This document shows positions 22,278 through 33,196 of a stretch of 64,000 bases of DNA, in pieces. Each line of letters starts with the position of its first letter. The first letter of the stretch is position 1. The notes under the pieces are model-generated. The model did not search any database and was not told where the DNA came from. It saw only the letters and a program-made list of their open reading frames with translations. The DNA is from Sarcomyxa edulis (taxonomy: Eukaryota; Basidiomycota; Agaricomycetes; Agaricales; Mycenaceae). Location: contig QUOL01000025.1 of the NCBI GenBank assembly GCA_009761415.1, positions 1 to 64,000 of the forward strand, written 5' to 3'. The position numbers and the translations under genes are program-made.

Positions 22278-23036
22278 TCTATCGTGCTTGTTCAATGGTA
22301 AGCCAGTCAGTTCAACTCTCTGACTCAGTCACTGATATACTGTCGTGGATCAGCGCTCATTTGCATACTGACTTACCGGAAACTCTCAGCCGTCGAAGTG
22401 GAAATAGTATTGTTTTTCATCGCGACGTACCCGCGAGGCTACCAGGAGGACTTGTGAAGATGTATGGTGAGATCAGACCGGCTTCGTATGTTGTATATCT
22501 ATACCTTTGAATCCCTTTCAAAACATTTCCAGACTTGAAACCGCCTGAACTGTCAGGTAATGAACTTCACGTTCAACGTTCAACGTTCAACGCTCTCCAC
22601 GTTGGGTCTTTGGTCATATTTGGCGGCGCCCTTAGCCTGCTCGGGCCGTTGCCTTTTCCATGTTCCTCTACAGACTACAGTGCATTAGCAATGCTATCTG
22701 CATCATACCAGTCATAGCTAATCTCAGGAAGATGTCTCGTGTATACACGTGTATATGGTCGAATGCCACCCTGAAACATGCCAGAAGAGACGGAGGTTGT
22801 ATGCTGCGCGAAGAAGATTCAAATGAAGTGAGTGCGTGATGGATCTACTTCTGGTCACAGTCCTGATGGTATTAATGAATCTCCGGGAGACATGTAGCAT
22901 CGAGGAAACAACGTGTTCAACTGTTCTGGATATCACCTTATTTTGGTCTTCACAGAATACTTCCACTTGTCCCCTCTTCCTCGAGAGTCGACGCGAGGCC
23001 CTGCTCGACTACGGCTTATCGCATTGATATTTCGAT
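22278..23036. other. Intergenic region between coiled-coil genes A and B
   Basis: No coding region accepted. A short tandem repeat of the 7-mer gttcaac (three units) lies at 22571-22591. Unlike the other coiled-coil genes, the B copy has no HSP70-like gene immediately upstream; I found no remnant of one here by eye. Confidence 0.4.
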
Positions 23037-24645
23037 ATGCCACTCCTGAGCTTCTCTTATTTTCTCCCGACAACAAGCTTACAAGAGACGAAGAATCTAT
23101 CGCCAGAGTCGCACGAAGACGATGTCAGTCCCACATCTTGGGAGGTCGTGCACAGTCTTTCCCCAGGCCCCAAGGAACTATATTCCCTTAGGCACGTAGA
23201 GAGTTTGGACGAGGACGAGACGGTGATGGTTGACAGTATTCGATCCATCGACCAGAGTACGGAGTCTGTCATCACAGCAGAGGACGGAATGGAAGGGTCT
23301 TTCGCGCAAACTAAGCCGACTGAAAAGAATAACGAGGTGAGAAGCCTTCGATACCAGGTCTCAGTCGAAGGAAATATGCAGGGTGGCTTCAAATTGGACG
23401 CAGAGATGCTAAAAAATGTGGAGAACTACAAGGTGCAAGTTTCTCAGTTGAGCGACAAAATTACGGCCAAAGATAGGTTGTTGAAAGACAGTCGCGAAAG
23501 GGAGGAAGAATTACTCAGGCGAATCAGCGCTAGAGACACAGAAGTCGCCGACTTGACGAAGTATCGGGACTTCGCAATGCAACGCATCGAGGACCTCCAG
23601 TCTCAGTTGCGGAGTCTAGCGAGTGAGTTGAAGGGTTCCAAGGAGTCTTCCGACCAAATTCGCCGACCGTTATTCCGGAATTCAGATCCTAAAGTCCAAA
23701 CCTCACTCTGGACGACCAACTCTGAACCAGACTCGATATCAGGAGCTGAAGTCGTCGAACGGATACGTGCATTGAATTCCGAGATTCTACATACCGCAAT
23801 TTTCATTGCGAGCGCCTTTCTACGCTATAAACCATTAGCATCGAACTGCATAATTGACGCGCGTGGACGGATGACCGGTATTTTGGGCAACAAGATGGTC
23901 CAGCTTTTGGTCACGACACGAGGGGAATGCGATTTGATGATTCTTCAGATTGCTATCCAGGCTGTCTTAGTGGAACTTTCCCGACGTACCATTGAGTCGT
24001 GGTCTCTCGGAGATGCGAGCATGGACCAGACTTTCCGGGATATATATACGACAATGCAAGATGCAGGTGAGCCACTAGCTCTTGATTTCAAAGGACCCCC
24101 GTTAATTTATTACTTACCACGATCCAGAGTCCCAATCGGTGTTTGGCAGGTGGCGAGCGCTTACTCGATTCTATCTCCAGCGTGCGCTACAGATGGATCA
24201 ATCGTCAGAACCCACCCACCCATCCACGAGCTCGCATCTGATTCCCGAATGTACCTCACTTTTGGCCGATATCCTTGTAGCCACCGGACGCATGCTTCAT
24301 CATTCCCAGGCAGTCGAGTTCGTGCAAGACCAATATAGCGAGAATTTGACCAATATTGACAAGCTAGCCATTCAGCTGAATAAATCCATTGGCTCGAGTA
24401 CGACTTCCGCAGACTTGTGTCCGATGTCCATCCAACCCAATGATCGCTTTGATCCTGAGTGGATGGAAGACACCCATGGGAGAGATTTGCCGCAAGGAAC
24501 GAAACGTGGTGGCATGGTCCTTGGTACGACAGACTTAGGTCTAGCACGCTGGGAAAAAAGCATCAACGGACAATTCGACCGTTCTTTACTCTTGAAGCCC
24601 AAGGTCGCGCTTCATTCAGTGATCAAAGATTCACAGGCGCAATAG
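23037..24645 (+). CDS. Coiled-coil protein B with shared C-terminal helical module
   Basis: Exon 1 from ATG 23037 (MPLLSFSYFLPTTSLQ) to about 24065, intron with donor gtgagccac and acceptor gatccag, exon 2 to the stop at 24645. The middle has heptad texture (YKVQVSQLSDKITAKDR, LLRRISARDTEVADL, QRIEDLQSQLRSLAS). The module reads SGAEVVERIRALNSEILHTA, then SVFGRWRALTRFYLQ, then MVLGTTDLGLARWEK and LLKPKVALHSV. It is most like copy C (26800-28365) in exon 2. It stands tail-to-tail with the deleted HSP70-like gene B, only 117 nt away. All frames are intact. No signal peptide; cytosolic by default. Function unknown. Confidence 0.75.
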
Positions 24646-24762
24646 TAGCTTCATGGTCATGAACGTTCATACTCTTAGTGACGGCGTATTGACAACTCTT
24701 TTTCCATGAATACATGATCACACATCTCATTCCAGAGAACCTGTCGTTGTACATCTCCGTCC

Positions 24763-25880
24763 TTACATATCCTCAAGTGGCTCGTTCAGGATTTGAGCGG
24801 GGCTCCTAATGGGACGCGATAAAATGGAATGTGTGCCATTCTAATGAGCGCAATTGACGTACCGTAGTTCTTCGTTCTGCAGTATCTGAAATGCTTCAGC
24901 CCGATCGTTAATCGAAGTGGATCCTCTTCTGCAGCCTGGAATAGAAGAATGAGAAATTTCTGGACTCTATATGAAGCATGACTCACGTTCTGACGGTGCA
25001 ATTCGAGTGAAACGACCTTCGGAAGACGGTTCCTTCGCGTAAGCACTGCATTCGAGATCTACGCCTTCAGCGTTGACAATTAGGAAACCATTTCCGTCCT
25101 GCGATCTCAACAATAAGCACCGTAACAGCCTTGAAGCAAAATGAATACCTCTATCCCATTTAGCAGGTGATTTCTGATACAGAAGTTGAGACACGCTTCG
25201 TCCTCATTCAAAAGATGTACATGCTGATGTCCTTCTTCACTGTCGACGATAAGGCCTGCGAGCACTGCCGAGCGACGCAACTTGTATTGAGCTGTTTCCC
25301 ATCCAGAAGGATGGGTCAAAACATACTCGGTACAGTCTTTGCACGATTCCAAGATGTCCTGCCCATCGGCATGATTATGTCGAACGTAGGCTTCCGTGCA
25401 CTGGCGAAGATACCGAAGGAACTCTGCGAAGACGTGAACAAAAATTTCCTCCTCTGACTGCAGATGATGTTTGAGCCTAGCGTTGATGAAAAAGATAAAA
25501 CATTATGACGTCGATTTATGGTATATATCTCACCATTCGACTTTGTGCCATTCTTCGTCCTTGGCTCTTTGAGTGGTGTTTGCTTGCGTGGCTTCGGCGC
25601 CAATAGCGCGGACGGTCTCGTTTTTGTCATAATACAATACCGACGGGATCTTGCAATCGCTCCCAGCACGTTCCTGGGCCGGGAATCTGGAAGAAAACCA
25701 TAAATGCGACGCGTCGACTGAAGTGGCCGCAGTGAGAGGCTCGTACCGATCGACACCTTTGACCTCTGGGACACATCCAGGTTCAAGAATACTATACGAT
25801 ATCCCGCTGTATGTCATACCAATGTCGATTGCTACCACAAATTCGCGACAATCTCCATTGTAAGGCCTTTGGAAAGACAT
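24763..25880 (-). CDS. HSP70-like protein, copy B: internally deleted, ATP-site motifs degenerate
   Basis: ATG at 25880 (MSFQRPYNG). The N-terminal half follows copies A and C: VAIDIGMTYSGISYS, SKIP-type CKIPSVLYYD, LTHPSGWETAQ, EDEACLNFC. The phosphate-1 loop reads DIGMT instead of DVGTT. The phosphate-2 loop, IIVDAGGGTVDLSAY in copies A and C, reads LIVNAEGVDLECSAY (near 25050-25090). After APSE, where A and C continue for about 250 residues, this copy goes almost directly to the common last exon SPAQILNEPLEDM and stops at 24763. The coding frame can be kept open throughout (about 310 residues), so the deletion is not a simple nonsense break. It cannot be a normal ATPase. Divergent to coiled-coil gene C, 919 nt upstream. 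Confidence 0.78.
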
Positions 25881-26799
25881 CGCAACAAAACCAAGACACC
25901 AGCAACACGTTTCCTGGGATAAGCTTCGAAGGTTGCTGTTATTCTTGTGCCACATACACGTGCTGGGGTAGACATTGACGACACAGCGCATGTAGAGCCA
26001 ATTTGGCGTGGGGCCGAGTTGGGCGCCAATAGTACTCAGCACGAGAATAGCTCGGGGAACATGTCAGACCGTAAATTTCCTCTTCAAACGACAAAGCGAA
26101 GAGGGGGGAATCAAGAACGACTAGACACCCAGCGCTTCGAGTTGAAGTCAGGACTCAGGGAAGAACTAAAGGAGTTAAAATTCGGGACGCGGCAGGACGC
26201 GGCCCAGTCACAACGTGACCTACATGATAGTAGTAGTAGTAGTAGTTTATTATACTGACGAGGTCCCCGATTGGAACAATCAGTTTACCGAATTCCCACA
26301 CGCATATTTTGAGTTCGACAAGAGTTCGTCAGTTCGATACTTTTCGGCATGAACTTGTCCTGAACGTTTTCTGAATCTTGTTTTTGGGCGCGCTAGTGTC
26401 GCTAGTGAGTCGATCAGAACATCTATGGAACATGGACCTTCTATTGGGGTGCGAATGTACAAGACGCCACACTTCATCCCAGCAGGCAAACATCATGCCA
26501 GTGGCCACATAGTCTTCGGACCTCGAAGGATGCCGGTATGCGGATTCGTGGCGAAGGTGAGCACACCCATATAGCTGTCTCATGGATCTGGTGGCGCCGA
26601 TTGAACCTTACATGATCACGATTTCGAGTTGCATGCAGGAAACGACGTGTTGGAAGCATACCCACGGAATACGCCGTACCATCCGATGTGAACTCTTTGA
26701 AGGGTCTGAGCGTAATTCTCTCTGGTCTCTCTAGGGGTCTTTACATCAGGAACGCTCCTTTCTTTCGACATCCAGTATACGTATTGGACTTTCACAGCT
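25881..26799. other. Divergent upstream region of HSP70-like B and coiled-coil C
   Basis: No gene seen. It contains a short TAG microsatellite at 26227-26245. Confidence 0.4.
26227..26245 (+). repeat. TAG/AGT trinucleotide microsatellite
   Basis: About six uninterrupted TAG units in the non-coding stretch between two divergent genes. Confidence 0.85.
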
Positions 26800-28365
26800 A
26801 TGACTATGTCGTACGCCGCTGCTGTAGTTTCCAAGCTATCTTTCTTTGGTTCTTCCTCCAGTCATAGAAACCCACGGGACGATAGCTCTGTATCTCAAAC
26901 CCACGATAGCAATGTAGACCGTACACTGCCAGATGAACGACTCGGAGCCCCGTCACTGCAGGATAGCAGAAAGACAGAGCCTATATCGAGAGGAGGAATA
27001 CAGGAGCCGGAGACAGTTGTATCTGATCTCAAGGCCAATATTGGGAAGCAGGAGACGGACAACGAGATCAGAAGGCTTTCTAGCGAAATCTCACGAAGGG
27101 ATGTGAGGTACAAAGAATTGGAGAAACAACGGACTCGCGATCTAGAGACATTCAAAAGCCAAGAGATCGGTCGGAAAGGGGAACTCGTGAAGAGGGACGT
27201 TATGCTGAGACAGGCAAATGAAACAGCGGAATTGCTCCGCGCGGATCTCAAAGCTCGAGACATGGAGATTTACGAGCTCAGGAAATCGCACGAGATCGTG
27301 ACGAAGCAGAGGCAGGAACTAGATATTCTTTCGAAAACACAAGCGAATGAGCTGATGACTCTCAGGAAGGAGTCCGACCATCATCGCAGACTCCTCGACA
27401 TCCGCGCTTTAGAGCTCAAAGGCGCTCAGACATTCCTCGGAAAAACGGACACGATATCAGGACAAGATGTTATCACGCTGATGGACGCTTTGAACTCCGA
27501 GATACTGCAGACGGCAGCTCTAATGGGGGAGAATTTTGAGCTCTACGAACGAAACCGAGAACTCAGTCCCGAAGCGAATGAGGCGACCCTACGGATCAAT
27601 AATATCTTGGGCGCTCAAACGGTTCGATTGCTACTTGAGAAGCGAGGGGAAGATGAAGCTATGCTGCTCCAGATCGCATTTCAGTGCGCTCTGGTAGAGC
27701 TTTGCCGATTGACCATAGAATCGTGGTCTTTTCTTGTACACCCACCAACGGATCAGATCTTCCAGGCAATATATGTTGCGATGCAGGAACAAGGTGAGCA
27801 GCTTGTCGGTGTACGGCATTGTTGACCTTCCTCACCTCACTTACTATCTTTTCAAGAGGTCCAATCAGTCTTCGGGCGGTGGCGAGCACTTACTCGATTC
27901 TATGTCCATCAAGTCATGGATCAAGAGTCACCGTCAGACCCACCCGCTCTATCTCATTCGATTCAAAAGTATGTTTACGCATTGGCCGATATCCTGGTAG
28001 CTACTGGCCGTAAAGCGAGTTGTTTCCAAGCAGCAGAGGTCGTGGACAGCCAATTCCGCGAGAGGTTGTCGGCTATCGCGCAGCGAGCTATTCAACTAAA
28101 TAGCTCCCTTGGAGTGAATATGACTTCCGCCGATGTTCATCCCATCACACATCCATATAACACGCCCTTTGATCCTGACTGGATGGAAGATGCGTATGGG
28201 AAATATCAAGAGAGGAAAACTCGACGGGAAGACGTTGTTCTCGGTACGACGGATCTAGGTATATTCCGCTGGGATAAATCCCTCAGCGGAGAATTTTCTC
28301 GAGTCTTGCTCTCAAAGCCGAAGGTAGTACTTCTGTCGACAGTTGTCGAACCGAGGGGGCAGTAG
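26800..28365 (+). CDS. Coiled-coil protein C with shared C-terminal helical module
   Basis: Exon 1 from ATG 26800 (MTMSYAAAVVSKLSFF) to about 27794, intron with donor gtgagcagc and acceptor tttcaag, exon 2 to the stop at 28365. The longest coiled coil of the four: KELEKQRTRDLETFKSQ, VKRDVMLRQANETAELL, LRKSHEIVTKQRQELDI, ELMTLRKESDHHRRLLD. The module starts ITLMDALNSEILQTAALM, continues ILGAQTVRLLLEKRGEDEA, then SVFGRWRALTRFY, and ends VVLGTTDLGIFRWDK and LLSKPKVVLL. Intact. It lies between HSP70-like B (divergent) and HSP70-like C (tail-to-tail, 200 nt). Function unknown. Confidence 0.76.
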
Positions 28366-28564
28366 GTTACTTTGTTTCTGCACTACGTAGATCTGCCGGT
28401 ACTTTTTTCCAATAGCAACTACCGAAGTCGGTCTTGCGACTCAAAGAAAACAAAAATTGAGGAAATCACACATATATATAGTGTCTGGAACATGCGAGCA
28501 CGACTACAAAGAAGATACAGAGAGTAGAAGCATAGAAACGAGGCCTTCGGCAGTCTATCACAGA

Positions 28565-31055
28565 TCAACGCACAACTTCTGCCTCTTGATCGTAGACTAT
28601 TGTCGCGGGACTCCTGTATAAATCATGAGTGCCTAATCAAGGAATAGTTCAGACTTCGTACCTCTTCTCTTCTCCCTGTAATGATAATATATGTTATGAG
28701 TAAAGATTAAAGATAGAGGACTGACACTACATACATCTTCAACCCAGGATATTTGAGCCTTCAATTCGGTCAGCCCAAATAGTAAGATAATGGTGTATCG
28801 CTGAGAGTAATATGGCATTCCCGTCGATCCACGACGAGCAACGAGGGACTTTCGGACCTGAGAGGTATTCGCGACGACAGTGCAAAGAGGAGTAAACATA
28901 TCTGTACAGTCAATTTAGTATGTATATCAAGTAACAAATTGAATGAGCACAAACTGTTCTCAAGATCGGTCCACATTGGATTCTGAGATCGGCCTCTGTA
29001 CGATAGAATGTCGACTGCGACACTATCGAGACTTGATCCTGATTCTCGGGTTTCTCTATAGTAATCCCTTGCGAACTCTTTTTCCTCCGATACGCGGGTT
29101 CCCTACAAAGCCAATCAGGTCTTGAAAGCACACGTGAGAGAACAGAGACGCACTTTGGCAAGTATCGCACTAAATGCTTCCGGAACGGACCACCTCCCGG
29201 ACGGCCGTTGAAAGATATTTCGAGCTCTCAGTTGATGATCAGGGTCCGTTGGATCATATTCAGTCGTGCATTCCACACCGTAAGTGAACCTTGCCACCCG
29301 AACGGCGACGAAATGATCAAGGTAAAAAGAAACAGCGCCATCGGCGACAGCTTTGTTTCTAGAAATTCGGTGAGCGCGATGTGATGAGACTTCATAGGAT
29401 GTGTGCGTACACGTGGCTATCTGGCCGACTGAAGCTGAGTCCCAATGGCTGTAGGTGCTCCTGAAGTTTGGAAAAAAGCCAATCACTAGCAGCAAAACCG
29501 CCAACGAGGAACACAGTCTTGTAGTCAGGTTAGTTTGTGGAAGAATATGACAAGTATTGCGACAGACTCACAGAAATGGGCTTCAACGCACCCTTGCGTT
29601 GCTCTTCGAGGGCGTCGATAATTTCTAGGACGGAGGGCTCAAAGAGCGCCGCAACTTCAGCGCTACAAGGAGGATGAGCAAACTAAGTGATGTATATATG
29701 TTCCACGAACCCTGGGAGTTTGATCTGACCCGACCGGATGTCAACACGAATATCCTTGTCACGAGCGGAGCCGAATTTAATGTAGGATGGTTCACTCGAA
29801 TTCCTAAAGCTCAATTTAGTGCTTTTGTCGAAACAGTTCGTCATGTGGTTGACATCCTCCACACTTCCGTAACGAGAGCCTCGGAGCTTGTCTAGGACAA
29901 ATCATTAGTTCGAACTGAGAAAGATACTGCATAAATGTGGCGTACTCTCGAGATGAGCTCTCATTCGTCTACTTATGAAGATGGATCCTTGCAGTCGGCC
30001 TAGATAAGCATTAGCTACATTATCTGTATTGTTTCCGAACATTCATGGACTCACACTCGGGAGGGGCGATCTCTTCGAAGGAAGTCTCTGATGACGTTCG
30101 ACAGTAAGCACTGAGATCAACAGTGCCTCCACCGGCATCAACGATTATTATTCCTTCTTTGTTCTACGGCAAATCAATAGTCAACACACGAAAAAGACGA
30201 AGAGATGGTTTTGAAGTCACAGTTACAGCATCCCTAGCGAGGCCTTTTTGTATACAGAAATGAAGGCTCGCCTCCCCTTCTGTCACGAACTGTAACCGAG
30301 TTTGTGCTTCATCGGCCGTGACGAGGCCAGCTATGACAGCAGCGCGTCTCATCTGGGCCTGTTGTGGGCCTTCCCATCCATTAGGCAGACTAGGTTCGAG
30401 ACAATTTTCAGACACACGGTCCATTCTACTTTGAAATGGAACTGACCTCAAAATGAATTCGATGTGCCTCACAACGGAGGCCCACAGGTCTACACCGTTA
30501 GGTTCCGTCTCTCGTATGTACGTTCCAGCACATTCGTACAAATATTTCAAGAAATCTGCAAAAACATCCACGGCTGACTTGCCTTGAGGAAGTGGTGGCA
30601 CATCGAGGTCCGTAATATGAGATGACGAGAGAGTCTTGGGACGAAGGTGAAGTTTGAACCTGGCGAAATGCATTAATAAGCTACACAAATAGATCGAAAG
30701 GGGACGTTCAAGTCTTACCACTCCACTTTTGTCCACTCTTCTTCCTCGGCGGTTTCGATGATGCTTTCTTGAAGTGCTTCTGCGCCAATAGCTCTTGCAA
30801 CACCCGCGCCATCGTAGTAAAGAATTGAGGGTATCTTAGAGTCTCCTCCAACTCTTTCTTGCGCTGGATACCTATGATCCCTCTGAGCGACTGAACACAT
30901 CATGTTCCGATGTTTACGTACCGAGTCACGCCCTTGATTTCCGGAACTAGTCCGGGGTCAAGCACACTATATGAAGCACCACTATACGTGGTACCGACAT
31001 CGAAGGCGAGAACAAGTTTACGGTGTAAGCCGTGGAAAGGTTGCCTAGAGGACAT
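28565..31055 (-). CDS. HSP70-like protein of HSPA12 type, copy C (full length)
   Basis: ATG at 31055 (MSSRQPFHG), stop TGA at 28565-28567 after SPATIVYDQEAEVVR. Same exon plan as copy A. Motifs: AFDVGTTYSGASYS (phosphate 1), SKIPSILYYD, LPNGWEGPQQ, EGEASLHFC, IIVDAGGGTVDLSAY (phosphate 2, near 30130), YIKFGSARD, LVGGFAASDWLF (adenosine site, near 29500), NKAVADGAVSFYLD and a WVEDGEEKR tail reached through two short introns. All ATP-site motifs are intact, so this copy should bind ATP. Divergent to coiled-coil gene D with only 379 nt between the starts, the tightest pair in the array and a good candidate for a shared bidirectional promoter. Confidence 0.87.
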
Positions 31056-31434
31056 CGTAAAGAGGGTAAAGCAAGGCGGGGGTCTATGGATGCTGGAAGT
31101 GAATCGTCTTATGGTATAGCGAACCTATACACATAGGAGTCAATGTGAAGAACAAACAGGCGTGAAGAGTATAGCAATGCATCGGGATCATACCTGGATG
31201 CAGCATGTTCGTCGCAGTCGCTTTTCACAGACTGCGCTAGAAGATGATATGCGGGAATCGAGGGTCATGAATCGCAAGGTGAAACCTGTACATCCTTCGA
31301 TCACCATGAGGCTTCAATGAGCAAACGGTTCATGTAGAAGTTATACTCATCTGCACGCTTTCACCTCGTGCCGAGAGTCTCGTGAGGAAGCAAAAGCTTC
31401 ACTCACTGTAGAAGCCACATCCATCGAAAATACG

Positions 31435-32912
31435 ATGTCGCAAATCCCATCGGAGAACGGAGTCTTCTCTTTTGCGTATGGCGCCAGTCTTCTGGGCATA
31501 TCTGCCGTTTCTTTCTTCACTGTATTCAAGGCCTTCGAAGCTTGTCGACGAGTCCGACGACGGACAATCCGGACGCTGGATGAAGTGGATACTCTGAATC
31601 GAATCGTAGAGGAGAAAGAGGTGACGATCCGTGCACTGCAACAAACGCTGGATGCAGCTACAGTCGATGTGCGAAACAAAGACGACTTGCTGGCGATTGC
31701 CAGGCAGGAGATACAACAGACTAGAAAACGATTAGCGGAGGTGGAGCAGCAGTTGGAACGGACCCGTGACCAGAATCGGAATCTGGCAGATCAGGTGAAG
31801 AGTCAGGCGAAGGAAATCAAGACGGCGAAGGACGAAACCGCCTATGTCAAAACACAACTTACCCAAACCTCGAAACTCCTGGAAGATCGTACTCTGGAGC
31901 TCAAAGGTGCACAGGTAAGCAAATACTTCGTTCCACCTGCAATTCCCGATATCCAAGCTAAAATATTTGGTAGTTATTCCTAACGAAGACGGATGTCGGT
32001 ATTTCTGGAGCCGACATCATCAACATGGTCCAAGTCTTGAATACGGAGGTGCTTCAGACATCAGCATTCATGGCAGAAGGGTTCGAATTCGGAGAGCCTT
32101 TCACAGGCGAAGAAGACGACGAAGACCCAGACCTGGCGAGTGCCTACGCACATACAACAGAGCTTCTAGGGCCCACCGTCACGGATCTTTTGAGAAAGAC
32201 TCGCCACCGCGATGATCCAACGCTCGTTCAAATTGCATTCCAGGCCTCCGTGAGCACGTACGCGGAATGGATGATTTCGTCGTGGTATTTCGAGAACTCT
32301 GGCGAAGAACAATTCCTTTCGCAGATATATGACAAGATTCGGGACTCAGGTGCGTCAAAAGGAGTTAGAAAACTCGATGACAGAATCTGAGATGTGTTTG
32401 TAGAAGAACAGGCGGTGTCGGGTAGGTGGAGAGCATTGACTCGAAAGCACGTCCAGGAGATGTTCGAAACGGAGCCAGAACTGACTGCATATTTCGTCGA
32501 GGCGTTTGTCAATATCCTGCTAGTATCTGGATGCAGATCAAATTCGGCAGATTTGCAGAACACGATCATGGAAAGATACGGCGACAGATTGGTGAGAGTC
32601 GTACAACTGGCCGTACGCCTGAACAAAGCGATAGGCGAAGGTGTAACATCGTGCGAGATGGAGGCTGTCTATGTCCAGCATGACACGCCTTACGATCCTG
32701 AGGCGATGGACGACGCGTTTGAGATCGAGTCGGGGAAGGATAAGGATAGAGGGAAAGGGAAGGAGAGGGCTGATAATCTTCTCGTCTTATGCACTACGGA
32801 GCTTGGGTTGCTGCGTTCGGAGAGAGGACAGAAGGACTGGGGAGAGGTGATCATGCTGAAGCCGAAGATCGTGCTGGAATCAGTGTTGGAAGAGATGATG
32901 ATGAACGCATAG
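31435..32912 (+). CDS. Coiled-coil protein D with N-terminal membrane segment and shared module
   Basis: Three exons: 31435-31914, about 31974-32350 and about 32402-32912. Residues about 10-30 (FSFAYGASLLGISAVSFFTV) form a probable membrane anchor followed by an Arg-rich patch, a feature not evident in copies A-C. Then a regular coiled coil (VDTLNRIVEEKEVTIRAL, ARQEIQQTRKRLAEVEQQ, DQVKSQAKEIKTAKDE). The module reads FLTKTDVGISGADIINM, VLNTEVLQTSAFMAEGF, AVSGRWRALTRKHVQ, LCTTELGLLR and MLKPKIVLESV. The intron just before FLTKTD (donor gtaagcaaat at 31915) is absent in A, B and C, so D may keep the older structure. Function unknown. Paired with HSP70-like C. Confidence 0.78.
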
Positions 32913-33196
32913 ATACCAGCTTCCTTCATGGATAGTGAGACGATAACATTATGCACGTGTTTTATATTTGCCCGAGCCTGAGTCAGAAAACCGTCAAAAG
33001 ACAAAGAAACAAAGGTAGGTGTTGTCTTCCGCCTAAAAAAGAACCACCTACGAAATGGTCACACGACGATGCAATGCAGAATATCTTCCTATTAGTAGTG
33101 TGCTTATATACAAGGTGCAAAACAATCTGGATTCAATGTTCATGATAAGCATCGACAAAGATGAAAACAAACACCAAATTCACCGCTATATTATGA

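Noticed and set aside
25947..26258. Plus-strand frame in the HSP70-like B upstream region
   Set aside because: Low complexity, ends in a TAG microsatellite, no homologue in the matching regions of the other gene pairs.
17405..32912. Idea that the HSP70-like genes are true HSP70 chaperones
   Set aside because: They carry the ATPase-fold loops but have no substrate-binding domain or EEVD-type end; HSPA12-type is the better fit.
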